64,000 bases of DNA from Phorcus lineatus (GCA_921293015.1 OV121088.1:21737645-21801644); one strand, 5' to 3'. Positions 47,838-60,339 are shown, numbered from the stretch's first letter. Numbers and translations: made by a program. Notes: generated by a model not told the origin, from the letters alone.

Positions 47838-49056
47838 GAAGTACAATTCAAAGTTAAGCAAGGCTAGATTCTGAACACTTATGGCGACTTCCCCTTACGG
47901 TAATAAGATGATAAGAAACACATGTAAATAGATTCACAGATCAGCGTGAAATAAAAGCTAGCATATAAGTGTGATGAATTTTAAAGGATAGCTTACGAGG
48001 CCTCTTAGCTGGAGCAGCAGTTAGGTTAGTTGCAGATGGAGGGTAGAGCGCTGTAAGACGTTCAATATCATTATGATGTTTTCAGTTGTTTTTTAAAAGA
48101 CACATGTTCTTTTCATTGTGTTGTTTCTGTTATGTCAAATAAAACGCTAAAAAATAGTTTCACCATAATTCGCTATATTTCATCTTTAGATGCAGGGAAC
48201 ACGTATTGAGCATCATAGTAAACAAGGTTGTAGCTTAATAAATATCTACAAAATACATTACTGATTGCCAGTTGATAAAGTGGAATCATTGTAGATACAA
48301 ATTAACAAATGCCATATATTTATATCGTAGTTTACTTTCAGGTCGTGATTAAGATGGTTCTTTTGAACTGATTGCAATAGTTTGGGGTATATTAAACTGA
48401 TGAAAGGATTTAGTACCAAGTGGAGAAGGTTGACCATAATCGGAGCATTTAAACTGCCTTCATGAAAATAATTATCGAGAAAGTTTCAATCTCCCAAAAT
48501 TAGTAGTAAGGCAGTTAAAGTAAGAACTCTATTCGGAAAGCCTTCACCTCACTTCTAGCTTGGTTCCCGCTACTATCTTCCAAATCTTGAGGTTACGTAC
48601 TAACACTTTTTGTTCTTGTGTTAGATTTCAGAAAGTGGGCGTACAATACACAAAATTATTCATTAGCTAAAACTATGTACGTTATTCAGATCTGTTTGTC
48701 GACCTGCCAATGTTCCTAAATGGATATTGTCTATCTAGGGAACCGCTGCTCATATCACACTTACTGTCAGATTTCTCACAGACCCGCCATTATGAGGCTT
48801 CAAGGAAAACTGTAAATCATCTTCCAATGAAGAAACTCCAAATATGGAATAAAGTGTAGACCATTTCTCACCTTTCAAATTTGAGTTTCAAAACTCAGGT
48901 ACAAAATAAAATGTTTGGATTAACGATGGTACAAAAACTTGTTAATGGTAAATAGCATGGCTCGTATTTTGCAGCTGCGCCGCATGGGTATTCTGTTATG
49001 AACCGCTGTTTTTGTTACATACTCTAGGTTAGTTTTCATTTAATAATTTCAGATCC

Positions 49057-49290
49057 TTACGGTGTGTGTATTTCAATGTAACAATTACTTACTTTACACT
49101 CTATACTTTGTATTCCTGGCAATTTGTCAATGTTGTGACCATAGTTAAATGGCCTCTTAATGTGTGTTATTGAACATTTGAAGCGAAAGAGACCGTTTTC
49201 TGACAAACTTAAGCCATCGCATGTACAGGGAAGTAATAAACAATCATCATTCCCAAATAATTCATATTGAACAGACGACAAGGTAGGCAT
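49057..49290 (-). other. Cysteine-containing ORF shared by B1 and B2 (B2 copy)
   Basis: 77 codons beginning MPTLSSVQYELFGNDDC, with PCTCDG and GLFRFKC as in the B1 copy at 37701-37895. Neither copy has a recognisable domain or a clear splice context. The opposite strand is equally open over the conserved part. Confidence 0.2.
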
Positions 49291-51159
49291 ATTTCCCTGT
49301 CTGCTACATCAGTCAAGCCAATTGGCTATTGAACACTAAGGACGCATTTTTCCGCAGCACAGTGCCATGTTACTATCAACTCTGTAGAAAATAAGGATGT
49401 ATCAATTAAATACCAGAACTGCTCCTTCAATCACTTTCCTAGGTGATAAGCTATAATATACAATTTTGAATGAGCCTTGAACGACGTGGTAAACACATTT
49501 ATAAATGCTACTCAGTTTCTTAATCTTTACAGATTGCATGATGTAACATGATACCATTGATATTTATTGATTTTTTTTTTTGTCAACAACGTTCATGAAT
49601 TAAAAATTCATAACTTCAAGTAATTAAGTAAAATATCATTGAAACCCATGTGGCTTCATTCTTACATCATCATGGTCAGATTAGTCAGGTCATTACCCAT
49701 GTCTAGCGCCCACATAAAGAAATTGTACCGGTGAATGAGAATATATAAATCACTAAATATAAATTAGTTCACATGTAAAACAAGAGCGGATTCTTCACAC
49801 TGAGAGCCCGGAGCGAATAAGACAGAAGCACGCTAATAGATTATTCTAGAGATAACCAATTACAAAATTGACCGGAAAATCAATCCAGGAGATTCCAAGT
49901 CTCAGTGAAGCATCCACTGACCACGTTAAGACCCCCGAGTGGTCACATTTCTGTGACGGATCGATCATGGTCGTGATCATACATTTAACTGGACATCAAA
50001 GAGTCAACACTCTTAAGCAACCGACCTCTCAAAAACAAGTTCTCTTTCGTTTATACTTTACATAAAACGATTAGGGTAAACAAGGATCACATAGATAGTA
50101 ATCAAACTAAAAACATTGTTAAGTTAGAGAAACGTTATATTTTGATGGATAAAAGAGTCAACATCTGATACATGAATGTCCATTGTGTATGGACACATCT
50201 TACATAAGGTAGTGTATAACACACAAGCCTTGCCCATTCAAAGATAGCAGGGCAGTTGTAATTGAATGTCCGTATTTTAAACACTAAAATCATGATTGTT
50301 TACGTAATAGGTTGCACTTTCACTAAAATGAATTAAGCTAATTAACGCTACAAGGTCGAACATGTCACATTCAAATTAGGAAAGCCTGTTATTAATTCCT
50401 TGGTATTCATATAATAGCCTTGAGCAATGTATGGATTTTGTCCCAACTCTCAAATTCTGTCATAAAAACTTGTCGACGCAATTCAAGTATCATGATTTCC
50501 TCTTGTTTCTTAAATCCTGCTAGTTGTCACAATATCGATTAAGTCTCCTAAGGCAGGTCAGCTTTTTTCTTGTAGCCTTCTCTTCTTGTCTTTACAGCAT
50601 AGATGTTCGCACTTTAAGAAAACTGATGGAACATCAGAACATACTTCAGTTTGTTCAAATAATGGTTTGGTATTCCCTGTCAAATCATATTTAGTTCTCA
50701 GAACGTCGTGTTTTCGTCAATAAAGTGTATAGAAATATCCTGCCTCAATCTTTATTGTGTAAGTAATTTTCGTTAAGCTTTGAAATATAAATGGTAATAT
50801 GATAACCATGTTCTATACAGTAAAAGGGCAAGTTCATGCACGATAATCTACTCTAATTCATTATTCCAGATTATCCAAGTATCAAATGCATGAATAGCTA
50901 CAAACTGGTATTAACAAAATCTTATCTGGTGTTAGACGTGGCCTCTGAATGTGTTTGAAATGTTTACTGCGCGCACCACTCATAGGGCATACACCTTATC
51001 ACTGTGAGACTGGGACCTCCATTGTCAGGAATAATGTGTCATTCCAGACTTATCTAACAATACAGCGCATCCTTACAGCAAATCAGTAGGCTTTGGTTAA
51101 TCAAGTATTTAATCAACCGTCATACTTGATAAAATGTGCATGAAACTCTTGAAATGAAT

Positions 51160-51275
51160 AGAATATACTTTGTCAAATACCAGGTTTACTTTATCGAGTG
51201 ACATTGGTAAAGTTGATATCACACATAAGACTCGAGTGATATATCAACTTTATCGATGTCACGATTCTATTGTAT
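51160..51275. repeat. Hairpin, B2 copy
   Basis: Counterpart of 39640-39760, with the arms TATCGAGTGACATTGG and TATCAACTTTATCGATGTCA retained. Confidence 0.6.
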
Positions 51276-52059
51276 TTATTGTATAATTTGAACGTTAATA
51301 TGTTATTAGTTAAGAATTGAATGTCAGTTTGTGTCTTTACAATGGAAAATAAACGATGTCAAAGCTACATTCAAAGCCTTGTGAACCAAGCGAGCTTATA
51401 AATGTATTTTATAATATATTTTGACTTTTCATTTGTTGTCAGTTTTAGAGGTTACTAACGTCTCTTGTGATATATGGATGGTTTTATATGTTAATGTTTT
51501 CAGAAAGGTGACATAACTACAGCTTTTATTTCTACGTCACCGGATCTGCACAAATAGCCATTTGCCTTTTTTTCTGCATAAAGCGGTAATTTAAGTTCTC
51601 ACCAGTTTAAAACACTGAGGTTATCATTTTGACTCTGAATTTGAGAATTTTGGTTCATTATTTCACATTTTGCTTAACAAAAAAGGTGGAAAGGAAAACT
51701 TTGATTAAGCTTGTGTTTACCTGAAAGTACTATTTGTTTTACATTCGCAAAGAGTTTCCGGAATATCCTCTGTACGTCTCCCGATTAACTAGAAACTTTG
51801 TAAAAAATATGTTTTGTCCTTTGTATTATTCAGAAATGATAACACCAAACTTTTTCATGATAAAAAGACTTCGAAAGAAATGTGCACCTGAAATGAGATT
51901 TTCATGAAACGCCCTTGACTTCTAATTAATGACTTATTGGTTTTGTATACAATGATAAATGTCCTTTCAAAAGGAAACCAATCAATAAATCATAAGTATA
52001 TTGAGAGCATGTCTGGAACAAGAAAATGACGTCCTGTCATCATCTGTCATCATAATGTC

Positions 52060-53717
52060 AACAAAAGCTTTTACCATGCTCAAAGAAACATTGATTCTTC
52101 AACTCACGTTTCGGAACACGGCATTGCAGATTTTGGTGCGTCCAGCATATTTAACAAAGACTTAAGATTATGTATATGTTGACAATATCAAGGTCATTTT
52201 CTGTACTGTGTTTTCTGATCATGTTGACTTGAAAGGCAGACATCTCGGAAGTTAGATCATTGTCAACCATCAACCATAAACATGTTTGATATGAATTACA
52301 GATACTAGCAACAAGGATACGGAAAATGCTGTCAATAAATAAGTTAATGAATCATTTCATGTGGTATTTGAGTGTAATATTTGATGTAAATATGATTTAG
52401 TTGAGGAACCTTTTATTTGATCTCAACGCAATATAATCGGCTTTGTTATCAAATAAGCATATTAAGTGTAGAATATTGGCAATGTGCATCCATATTTACT
52501 TCATGGATCATAAAATATACCTTTCTAACAGTTTTGATATATAGAAAAAGTTGATTTATTGACGCCATTAAGATCGTTGATGTCGGCAACTCAAAACAAA
52601 TATGTTATATTTGGAGAATATGGTAGACATCCCTCGTATATTGTTTTAATGTATTCATGAAAATATTACTTAAAAGGCTAACCATATTTCTCTTCGTCTT
52701 TCTCTTTCCCTTCCCTCCCTTTACTTATCTGTCTACATTCACATGTTGAACAGGTGAAATTTAGCTGACAGGAGTTAAACCCTTTCCGTTAAGGATACTG
52801 TTAGTGACTACTTAGACCAGATTAAAGTAAATCATAGTCGAAAGAGACTTGACCCATTACGTACAATTTCTTTTGTAAACGAAATCGCTTTTTTCTACAA
52901 CTAATATGTTAATTTTCATATGTAAACAACAGCAAGATTTTTCAGTTACAAAGTATCATGTTAAATGCTATCACTATAATACATAACATAAAGTGTAAAA
53001 GAAGTAACCACGTGACCATTTGAAGGGTTACATGAAAACATGCAATTATGTAATCTTTGTCTATAACTAATCAATTGCTTTCACGTGACTTCCTGCTCTG
53101 CTATCACATGTCAACTTCGTGCTTTTTAAGATAAACGAATTTCTATATTGTTAGATGAAAACATTGCTTTCTGACTTTTTAATGCTAACTTTTTGTCTTC
53201 AGAAAATCAATGACATTTGGTTGCATGGCCTGCAACATTGTTTGATGAGGGAATGGCATTTCGTAATTTTCTCATATCGCATCATGATAAGTATTTGATT
53301 AACTTCATTTATCATTCTACTTCTTTCTTTTGGCTTAGTCCAATCGATTTTGCACGGTCAAATCTATGTTGGCAAAACTGTTCATTATTTTGCTACACAG
53401 TCTTGTACATCAACTTGAATCTTGTAAGGCAAGATCAATAGTACTGAACAATCACTTCACGTCCATTCTCTTCTGGGTAAGGTCAATGCTAAGGAGTGAA
53501 AATCCAAATACGACTGACCTTAGGTCTGAACAGACACAGCGATAGTAGAGGATGCAGATCTATGAAAGTCCGCGGTTATCATTTGTATCCTTCAAAGAAT
53601 AATGAAATACAAGGTTTAAGGAACAATAATATTTGATAGCTGGTTATTTTAATGACCTGAAACGAAAATACATGATTTTACTTGGAATTTGAAACTTCCA
53701 ACATGACTATCAACTCA
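52060..53717. repeat. Paralogous block C2, left part
   Basis: Colinear with C0 (20916-25063) and interrupted at its right side by the Tc1 element. ORF 53217-53441 overlaps a conserved island (TATTTGATTAACTT, CAATCGATTTTG) but is not open in C0 and is not called. Confidence 0.65.
52080..52150 (+). promoter_or_regulatory. Recurrent GCAACATTGATTC module, C2 copy
   Basis: Reads AAACATTGATTCTTCAACTC, then ACGTTTCGGAACACGG and CATTGCAGATTTTGG. It is closest to the C0 copy at 20921 and marks the start of C2. Confidence 0.35.
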
Positions 53718-53786
53718 TATAAACTCTTCAAAAAAAGAAACTTGACACTGACTTTCAAAGTTCAATATAAAGACCACAGATGCAAG

Positions 53787-55006
53787 TTAAACATTGAAAT
53801 GAAAACTAAAACGCTGTTTGAAGATTTTATTCAGAATAAGCATGACCTTGAAATGCACAGGTTTCAACACCACAGGGGTGCACAAATGTAAGTATCGGGT
53901 ATGGCCACCATTGGCATTGATTATTGCTTGGCACCGACGACCCGTGGATGCAATCAAGTTGTCAATCACAGCCTGTGGAATGTTCTGCCATTCGTGCTGA
54001 AGTGCTGCAAGAAGTCCTGGAAGTGTATGGGGTGGTGGATTCCTACTGCGCACGCGTCGATCCAGTTCGTCCCAGAGATGCTCAATTCAGGGGCGTAGGA
54101 ACAGGGGGGGCTTTTTTTCGAAATGTTTTTTTTTTCAAAATGACTATTTTCCCCTTTCTACTACATATTTCCCAATAACTGGTCTAGTATTGTTACAAAA
54201 CAGTTACTATGCACTACTTTGAGGGTAGTTCTAAAACTACTCTGAGGGTAGAACTAAAACATCCAATCAAACAAGGAATTAAACTGAGTTCAGTATTAAG
54301 TCCTAATAGATGATAAGATGGGATAAGCAGCCAGCAAGTTTCCTTTTTTTTTTTTTTTTTTTGGTTACAAAATTTCAATTCAAGTCCCCTCCCCCCCCCC
54401 CCCCCCCCCCCCCCCACTTTCAAATTCGCTCCTACGCCCCTGCAATTGGTGACAAATCTGGTGACCAGGCTGGCTATAGCAATGTCTGGACATTGTTATG
54501 CTGTAAAAAGTCTATAAACGTGCTCGTCCATCACTTCGTCGAAGCAGAAAACGGGACTCATCAGTGAAGAGAACGGTTCTCCACCTTGCACGTGCCCATC
54601 TCATCCTCTGTTTACACCACTGGAGACGTTCCGCCAGATGACGTTGCGTTAAAACGGGACGTCGAACCGGTCGTCGTGGAAAAAGTCCAGCCTCTCTCAG
54701 CCTGTTGCGTACCGTTTGGTCGGAAATTAGACGCATGCCTGGTATTTGCGTTGTTGTTGACGTTGCTGTCCTGGTGCGTTCCCGAAGGTGGAGCAGTCGG
54801 ATGTACCGATCTTGGGCCCGAGTAGTCACCCTTGGTCTGCCTGACCTTGGCCTGTCATTAACGCTGTTTCGGGTGTTGAAATGGGTCCACAATGAAGAGA
54901 TGGTCTGTCTGGACACGCCAAAGTGTGTTGCAACATCTCGCTGCGTCGCTCCTGCTTGCAGTCTGCCAATAGCGTTGTTGCGTTGCGCTCTGTTCAGTCT
55001 TGGCAT
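53787..55006 (-). pseudogene. Tc1 transposase remnant
   Basis: Starts MPRLNRAQRNNAIGRLQAGA at 55006, with a helix-turn-helix DNA-binding region (THFGVSRQTISSLW) and the GRPRVTT motif of Tc1 transposases. The first catalytic Asp is in LFTDESRF. After SDGRAR the frame is lost, and the middle of the catalytic domain, including the second Asp (the DNARPH region), is deleted. The C-terminus then resumes near SPDLSPIEHLWDEL with the third acidic residue, is split by the nested insertion, and ends with NPPPHTLPGLLAAL and INANGGHTRY. It lacks one of three catalytic acids and cannot be active. Roughly 80 codons are missing compared with full-length relatives. Confidence 0.92.
54088..54442. mobile_element. 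355-bp hAT-like MITE nested in the Tc1 element
   Basis: The ends are inverted repeats CAGGGGCGTAGGA (54088) and TCCTACGCCCCTG (ending 54442). CAATT is duplicated on both sides (54083-54087 and 54443-54447). Removing the insert and one CAATT restores the Tc1 motif SPIEHLWDEL, which proves the boundaries. CAGGGG-type ends and a 5-bp duplication suggest a hAT relative (some hAT lineages make 5-bp duplications), but class assignment is tentative. The interior holds a T run (54345-54362) and a C run of about 28 (54388-54415) and no ORF of its own. Confidence 0.85.
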
Positions 55007-55328
55007 TCTTCAGGTCGCTGTACCGATGTTGTGTAGTCTGAATGAACAGGGGCTGATATGGCTTTTTATACCCCTATAGCAGACGTGTCTGCATGTAAAC
55101 CTTTATGATCCCATGCTGCACGTGCTTTGGCAGAAAATGCATTTGGACGAATCGCTCGTTTTCGTCCTTGAACACAACGTAAACTTTTTGGGCCATTGTT
55201 TTTGGTAAATTTACACTTTTGAGCAAGCCTTACTTTAAATTACAGGTATGTATCATGAAAAAAATTGACCCGTTTCGAAAAAATCAATTTCGCATGAATG
55301 TCAAGTTTCTTTCTTTAAAGAGTTTATA

Positions 55329-55790
55329 ACATTATAGAAAGCAATTTATGCTTTATATTGATGGATTTTGAAAAACGATCAAACAAATAAGCTTTATTAC
55401 AACCTCATGAAGATTCTGGAGGCAATATTGATCCTTGCTCGTTACTAGACAACATGACATAATTAAGATATCTTTGAACTGACTCTTTGAAAAAAACAAA
55501 AAAATAAGAAATCCATCTTTCATGCTTTATTTAACCTTTATCTCATTACAACTCGCCCCTTGAAGGTAGCGCCGTGTAATAAATCTCCAATAGCGTGTAG
55601 ACTGACGTCATTGGTCGTCACAATCGTGAAGCATGACTACACAATGATAGTGGCGCGGCAGCAATGGTAACGTCAGCGGTTTAATATTTCGTGCCTTTTC
55701 TTTGATATAATTAAGCGAGTAATAAATAAAATACTAAACTCAGTCCGGTTTCACAAAATTTATATATAAATCTTGAATGGAATCTCTATT
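55329..55790. other. Unannotated right flank of Tc1 insertion, end of C2
   Basis: AT-rich sequence with no recognised gene. It leads into the B3 module. Confidence 0.4.
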
Positions 55791-55839
55791 TGACTCATTC
55801 TTATCCATTGAAAGTGATCGTGCTCTCTTATTGAAAAGT

Positions 55840-55925
55840 TGCTTATAAATATACGATTGTGTTAATGAAGAACCTGAGACGTTAGAGAGCCTGACGCAAC
55901 ATTGATTCATCAAATCACGTTTCTG
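55840..55925 (+). promoter_or_regulatory. Recurrent TATA plus GCAACATTGATTC module, B3 copy
   Basis: GTTGCTTATAAATATACGAT, then GACGCAACATTGATTCATCA and TCACGTTTCTGAGCACGG, directly preceding the 43-bp minisatellite. Confidence 0.4.
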
Positions 55926-56365
55926 AGCACGGTATTGCACACAGTGTTACTCGATTCATGGTGGGTTCTGCAATGTATTGCAGACAATGTTACTCGATTC
56001 ATGGTGGGTTCTGCAATGTATTGCAGACAATGTTACTTGATTCATGGTGGGTACAGCAACGTACTGCAGACAATGTTACTCGATTCATGGTGGGTCCAGC
56101 AATGTACTGCAGACAGTGTTACTCGATTCATGGTGGGTCCAGCAATGTACTGCAGACAGTGTTACTCGATTCATGGTGGGTCCAGCAATGTACTGCAGAC
56201 AATGTTACTCGATTCATGGTGGGTACAGCACGGTAGTCAAGACAATGTTACTTGATTCATTGTGGTTCCAGCAGCACGGTACTGCAAGCAATGTTACTCG
56301 ATTCATTGTAGGTGCAACACGGTTCTCCAGAAAATGTTACTCGATTCATGTTGGGTCCAGCACGT
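55926..56365. repeat. 43-bp minisatellite, about 10 units
   Basis: Units contain TGTTACTCGATTCATGGTGG, GTTCTGCAATGTA or GTCCAGCAATGTA, and TTGCAGACAA or CTGCAGACAA. The unit is the segment that follows the recurrent module, and B1 (28650-28690) and B2 (41110-41150) have it once. Because 43 is not a multiple of three, each frame stays open across units and produces three overlapping 92-117 codon ORFs that I treat as artefacts. Confidence 0.95.
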
Positions 56366-57504
56366 CTAACAATACTATTGATAATGTGTTTCCTTAAAGA
56401 CAATAAAGGAGTCATTTTCTGTCTCTGTTGTCTTCCGCACGTGCATGATGGTGTAAAAGACGACATTTTGGAAACTGACTTTAATTTATCAATCTTTTTT
56501 AGATGGTTACATCCAAAATGAGATTTATGATTTTAATGAAAAGTTACTAGAAACATCTGAAACACGTAAACTTATAGGTGGATATATGAATTAAATTAAT
56601 CATCCAATAGCTCCTTTCATAATCTTTCATTTTGAATCATTATATTTTATACGTGATTATAAGTATAAATCATTTGGAATCATGAGAGTAACATTATCTA
56701 TGATTGCTTTCAAGGGCACGTACAATGTATATATTGTAATTATAGAGAATTAAGTAGAATACATAAGTCAACAAATATCATGTAATTGTTATCTTAACAT
56801 TGCCGAGACGAGACCAATGTGTTTGTTATTTTACTTGGAAGTAATGATAAAATATGTCAGATAACATATCTGTACTAGATAGCGTAGGGGGGAGGGGACT
56901 CGTCATGTAGCTGTTTGAAAGAAACTCTCATCGTCTTCAAAAGGTTCCCACTTCGAGGAAAATCATTTGACTACACATAAAACCGCGATAACAAAGATTT
57001 CTATAAAATGAATCTATTGAGGTTCTGGACATAGCCCTGATCTTTCACACAATTGTATCTTCCCCCCAGTCAGTGTCTAATCAGACATTTAGATGACTGT
57101 CATTGGACCATCGATCTCTCTGAATCCATTTAGCTGAAAGGCGAGTGATGTGAAGGTTCATATGCCACTGATTGAGACTGTGATGTAGATACACATAGAG
57201 TGGGGTAGGTGTTCAGAGGGGTAGTTCACTGGTAAGTTGCTCAACCAAAATAAACGAGGGGAATAAATTGATTTCATATCATATCATATTTGGGTTCATA
57301 TTTTTCATACTATGCCCTAGAGCAAGGTATCACTTTTTCATTGTGGCGGCACGTCATTAACAATGCTTTACGCCACAGTTCGCATATGACGTTGCGTTCC
57401 AAATGTGACAACGGCGGGAATCCGTCTGTGCTTGGAGGTTGATTTTGATCATTTTCTTTGATTACGCGACTTCGGTAATAAACAGAATACCATGTTCGTG
57501 CCCA

Positions 57505-57600
57505 TGACCTACTATGTTTACGAAACTCGTGAATAAATATCAATATATCCCTCGCTCTCGCTCGAGAAATACTAATATTTAGGCAATCGTGTCATAAGCA
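57505..57600. repeat. Palindromic foldback, CTCGCTCTCGCTCG family
   Basis: Left arm TGTTTACGAAACTCGTGAAT, centre CCCTCGCTCTCGCTCGAG, right arm with AATATTTAGGCAATCGTGTC. It is a shorter, more degraded relative of 6886-7026. Confidence 0.65.
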
Positions 57601-59767
57601 TTGTATATCATGGACACTTATATCCTTGCAGAGATCACTTAGATAAAATACCTAAAGGGGTTTGTCAAATACGCGGTTGATTACATGTTATGACGTGGGA
57701 TTTGAACTTATCTATCGATGATGTTCTATGATGGATGAAGGTAGAATTCCATTTTCCCTACTCTATACCTACACGAACTCATGTTGACCTGGTTTTCAAA
57801 CGCCGTTGTTATTATTCCATTATCATATAAAAAAACTATTATAACTTTATAACAAGTTGAATACAAGGTATTTTGATTACATATTATCGTAGAGATAGAT
57901 TAAAGAAAATACTTGATGTGGTTGGTCAAACACTAGGTTTATTTCATGTTATTGCGTTGGATTCGCAACATATCCACTGGTGATGTTCTTTGATTGATTT
58001 AACAAACTGCATTTAGTATACCTCGATGGACGCATATTAACCTGGTTTTTGTACGCCGTTGTTAGTAATCCATTATCATATAAATCACTGAGTAAAAGTA
58101 TATGGGCTTTATAGTGGTGTATAAAAACAGGTTAATCAAACAGGTAGTTGATAAACAGTAGGATAACGTGTTAGGTCCTGGATCAATAAGCTGTTTATGA
58201 CACAACAATGTCAATACATTGTGTTTTATGCAAGCCTTGATTGAGGTCAAACAGCCTTGTCATCTCATTTCATTACATTCAGTGAAAATAAAAAAGCACC
58301 ACGTGAGATAAACAACATGAAAAATGTATGGTTAAGCGTTCAACAATCCGTTTTATAAAACTACAAACTACCGGTCTTGCTTATTGTAATTGTTAACTAG
58401 CTTTTGAATTACTTTCTGGTACAAGTTAAGCAACACTAATTATTAAGGAAAGTGTTTCATTTAACTATTTGAACACAATCCACACACAAACTAATAGAAA
58501 CCTTACACTATCGTAGAAACAGTATGATCACAGGCATTCGGAAATGTACCTTTCAGTACGTTTTAACCCCTCGTGACTAGTCGATTCTATCTATTTTTTT
58601 AATGAAAAGGTGGACCAATTGCTGAGAAACGGATTCAGTCTTTACATACACTACCATCGTGTTGCAACGCGGTAAGGGTTGTCGATCAATTTATAATTGT
58701 AAAGTAGTTAACCTTATCATTGAAACCATTACCTGTCAATACAGTTCATTTGACGGATGAGACAATTTGACAACATATTGATTACAATGCTTCTCTTGTG
58801 AAAAGACATGCATTATGTTACCCTAATTGAATCAGTCATGTTAGGAGGAAATATTTTCAAAGTTTTTTTAGATAAGTATAGTGATCTCTCGAAAATGAAA
58901 ATAAACGTTTCCAATTACAAGACAATGTTTTAAATCAAAGGAAGCAGTTTTAAAACGAACGTAACATCGGTAAAGCTTTGGGGATCTATTTGCCTACCTC
59001 GAATGATTCAAAGGTGTTCAAACAATAATGACCGTCAGTTGTTTTTACTTTATATTTAATTATTTCTTCTACGACTACGGATGATCGGGTTTTGTTAAGA
59101 AATGTTTTTATCCTCAGAAGATAATGTGCATTGGCGGAAATCTGAACAAGTAAATCTTTCAAAATCATGCTACTGTCCCTTTAAAACTGATCAGTTGAGA
59201 TAGTTTGTCGTGACACCTATGGATCGAAACGCTGATGAATAAGACAGCATTCTTCCATGCATAGGTTACTCAAGGATTACACAAGTCAATTCTTCCCACG
59301 TAACCTATGTTACAAGAGAGTCAAATTTATCGGTCCTTCATGCTGAAAATTCATGACACACTCACCATCCTTATTCTATCCAATCAAATATCGCCTTACT
59401 TCTGCGATTTCTGACTCGTAAAAGACCGATGCGTATCGCTATGACGGAAACAGGCCTAGCTTCAGTTTGAAACAACTTCACTGATTTGATTACTTACTTT
59501 AATTAGCAACCAACCAGGATGCTGTATTTCTAGCAATGGAAATGAGTCCAGTAGCCCCTGTCATTAAGGGCTTTACAGTTGTCTGTTCAGTTAGTTTTTT
59601 CATCAATCTCGTCCTCATTCTCTCAATCTTAAAACCAAAATGCCCTATGTAGATATACCTTGACATCTTCAACAAAATTAGTTGTATCGGGATTGTTTTA
59701 ATAAATCGGCCTGTTATGACAACTAATGTATGAATCTTCAAAAGGAAAAAAACCCATAAAGATCAAT

Positions 59768-59818
59768 GTATGTATGTATCTATATATATCTATATATATG
59801 TATATATATATATATATG
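59768..59818. repeat. (TATA)/(TATC)-type microsatellite
   Basis: A run of TATGTA, TATCTATATATA and TATATATA words. The B1 and B2 counterparts lack it. Confidence 0.9.
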
Positions 59819-60339
59819 TTTTGTTCGGTGCTGATATCGTCACCGACTGATATTGAGAAGGTTGTAACAATTTCCATTACAGAATGTAATGAGTTCTGCC
59901 AAAGAAGGCATTTGATCTTAAAATGTTGTAATTGTTGACAGTTGAAACACAGATTTTGGAACGAAACATCTGACATCCAATTACCTTTCAAAAGACGAGA
60001 TCATACATTTAGATTCGGAAAGGAGATGTTTGAAGTAAAGTGACTGCTTCAGTAGTTGTTGCGATCTGACAATACAAATCATTGGCAAAAAACCAATGCA
60101 GTAAAGAATGTTGGAAACTGACATGTTCCATGCTTGATTCAAACACGAAAGTCCCAACTTGAGGCATGCAGCTTTTAACGTGTTTTTTGTAAAGGAAACT
60201 TCTGACAGAATCAAAACCTAACAAGTTGTTCGACATTACGCAGCGATGATCGATAACAACAAAACATGATAAGGGTAAGTTCATGGTAACAGTCCCAGAA
60301 ATGTCGAAACACATTGGAAGCTTAGTGCTGTGCCAGTCC

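Larger units (their letters stand above)
40860..52050. repeat. Paralogous block B2 (about 11 kb)
   Basis: Tandem neighbour and close relative of B1 in the same orientation. Relative to B1 it lacks about 0.85 kb just after the SINE. It retains 41150-41940, which B1 lacks but B3 has at about 56380-57200. It carries a 0.5-kb insertion at 47343-47837 and its own unmatched segments at 45345-45940 and 48380-48595. ORFs at 42756, 44052, 44782, 45657, 45903 and 46843 are not recognised. 44052-44372 runs into the SINE. Confidence 0.85.
53720..55326 (-). mobile_element. Tc1/mariner element, internally deleted, with nested insertion
   Basis: The terminal inverted repeats are TAAACTCTTCAAAAAAAGAA on the left and its near complement ending AAGAGTTTA on the right. 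AAACTTGACA follows inside the left arm, with TGTCAAGTTT opposite. It is flanked by TA at 53718-53719 and 55327-55328, the usual Tc1/mariner target duplication. Without the nested 355-bp element and its 5-bp duplication it is about 1.25 kb, shorter than a typical 1.3-1.7 kb member because the middle of the transposase is missing. It inserted into block C2. Confidence 0.9.

Noticed and set aside
54310-54567. 85-codon ORF with a poly-Phe and poly-Pro run
   Set aside because: It is the T and C homopolymer tracts of the nested MITE read through.
55902-56397. Three overlapping plus-strand ORFs of 92-117 codons
   Set aside because: They are the three frames of the 43-bp minisatellite, whose unit lacks stops in every frame.
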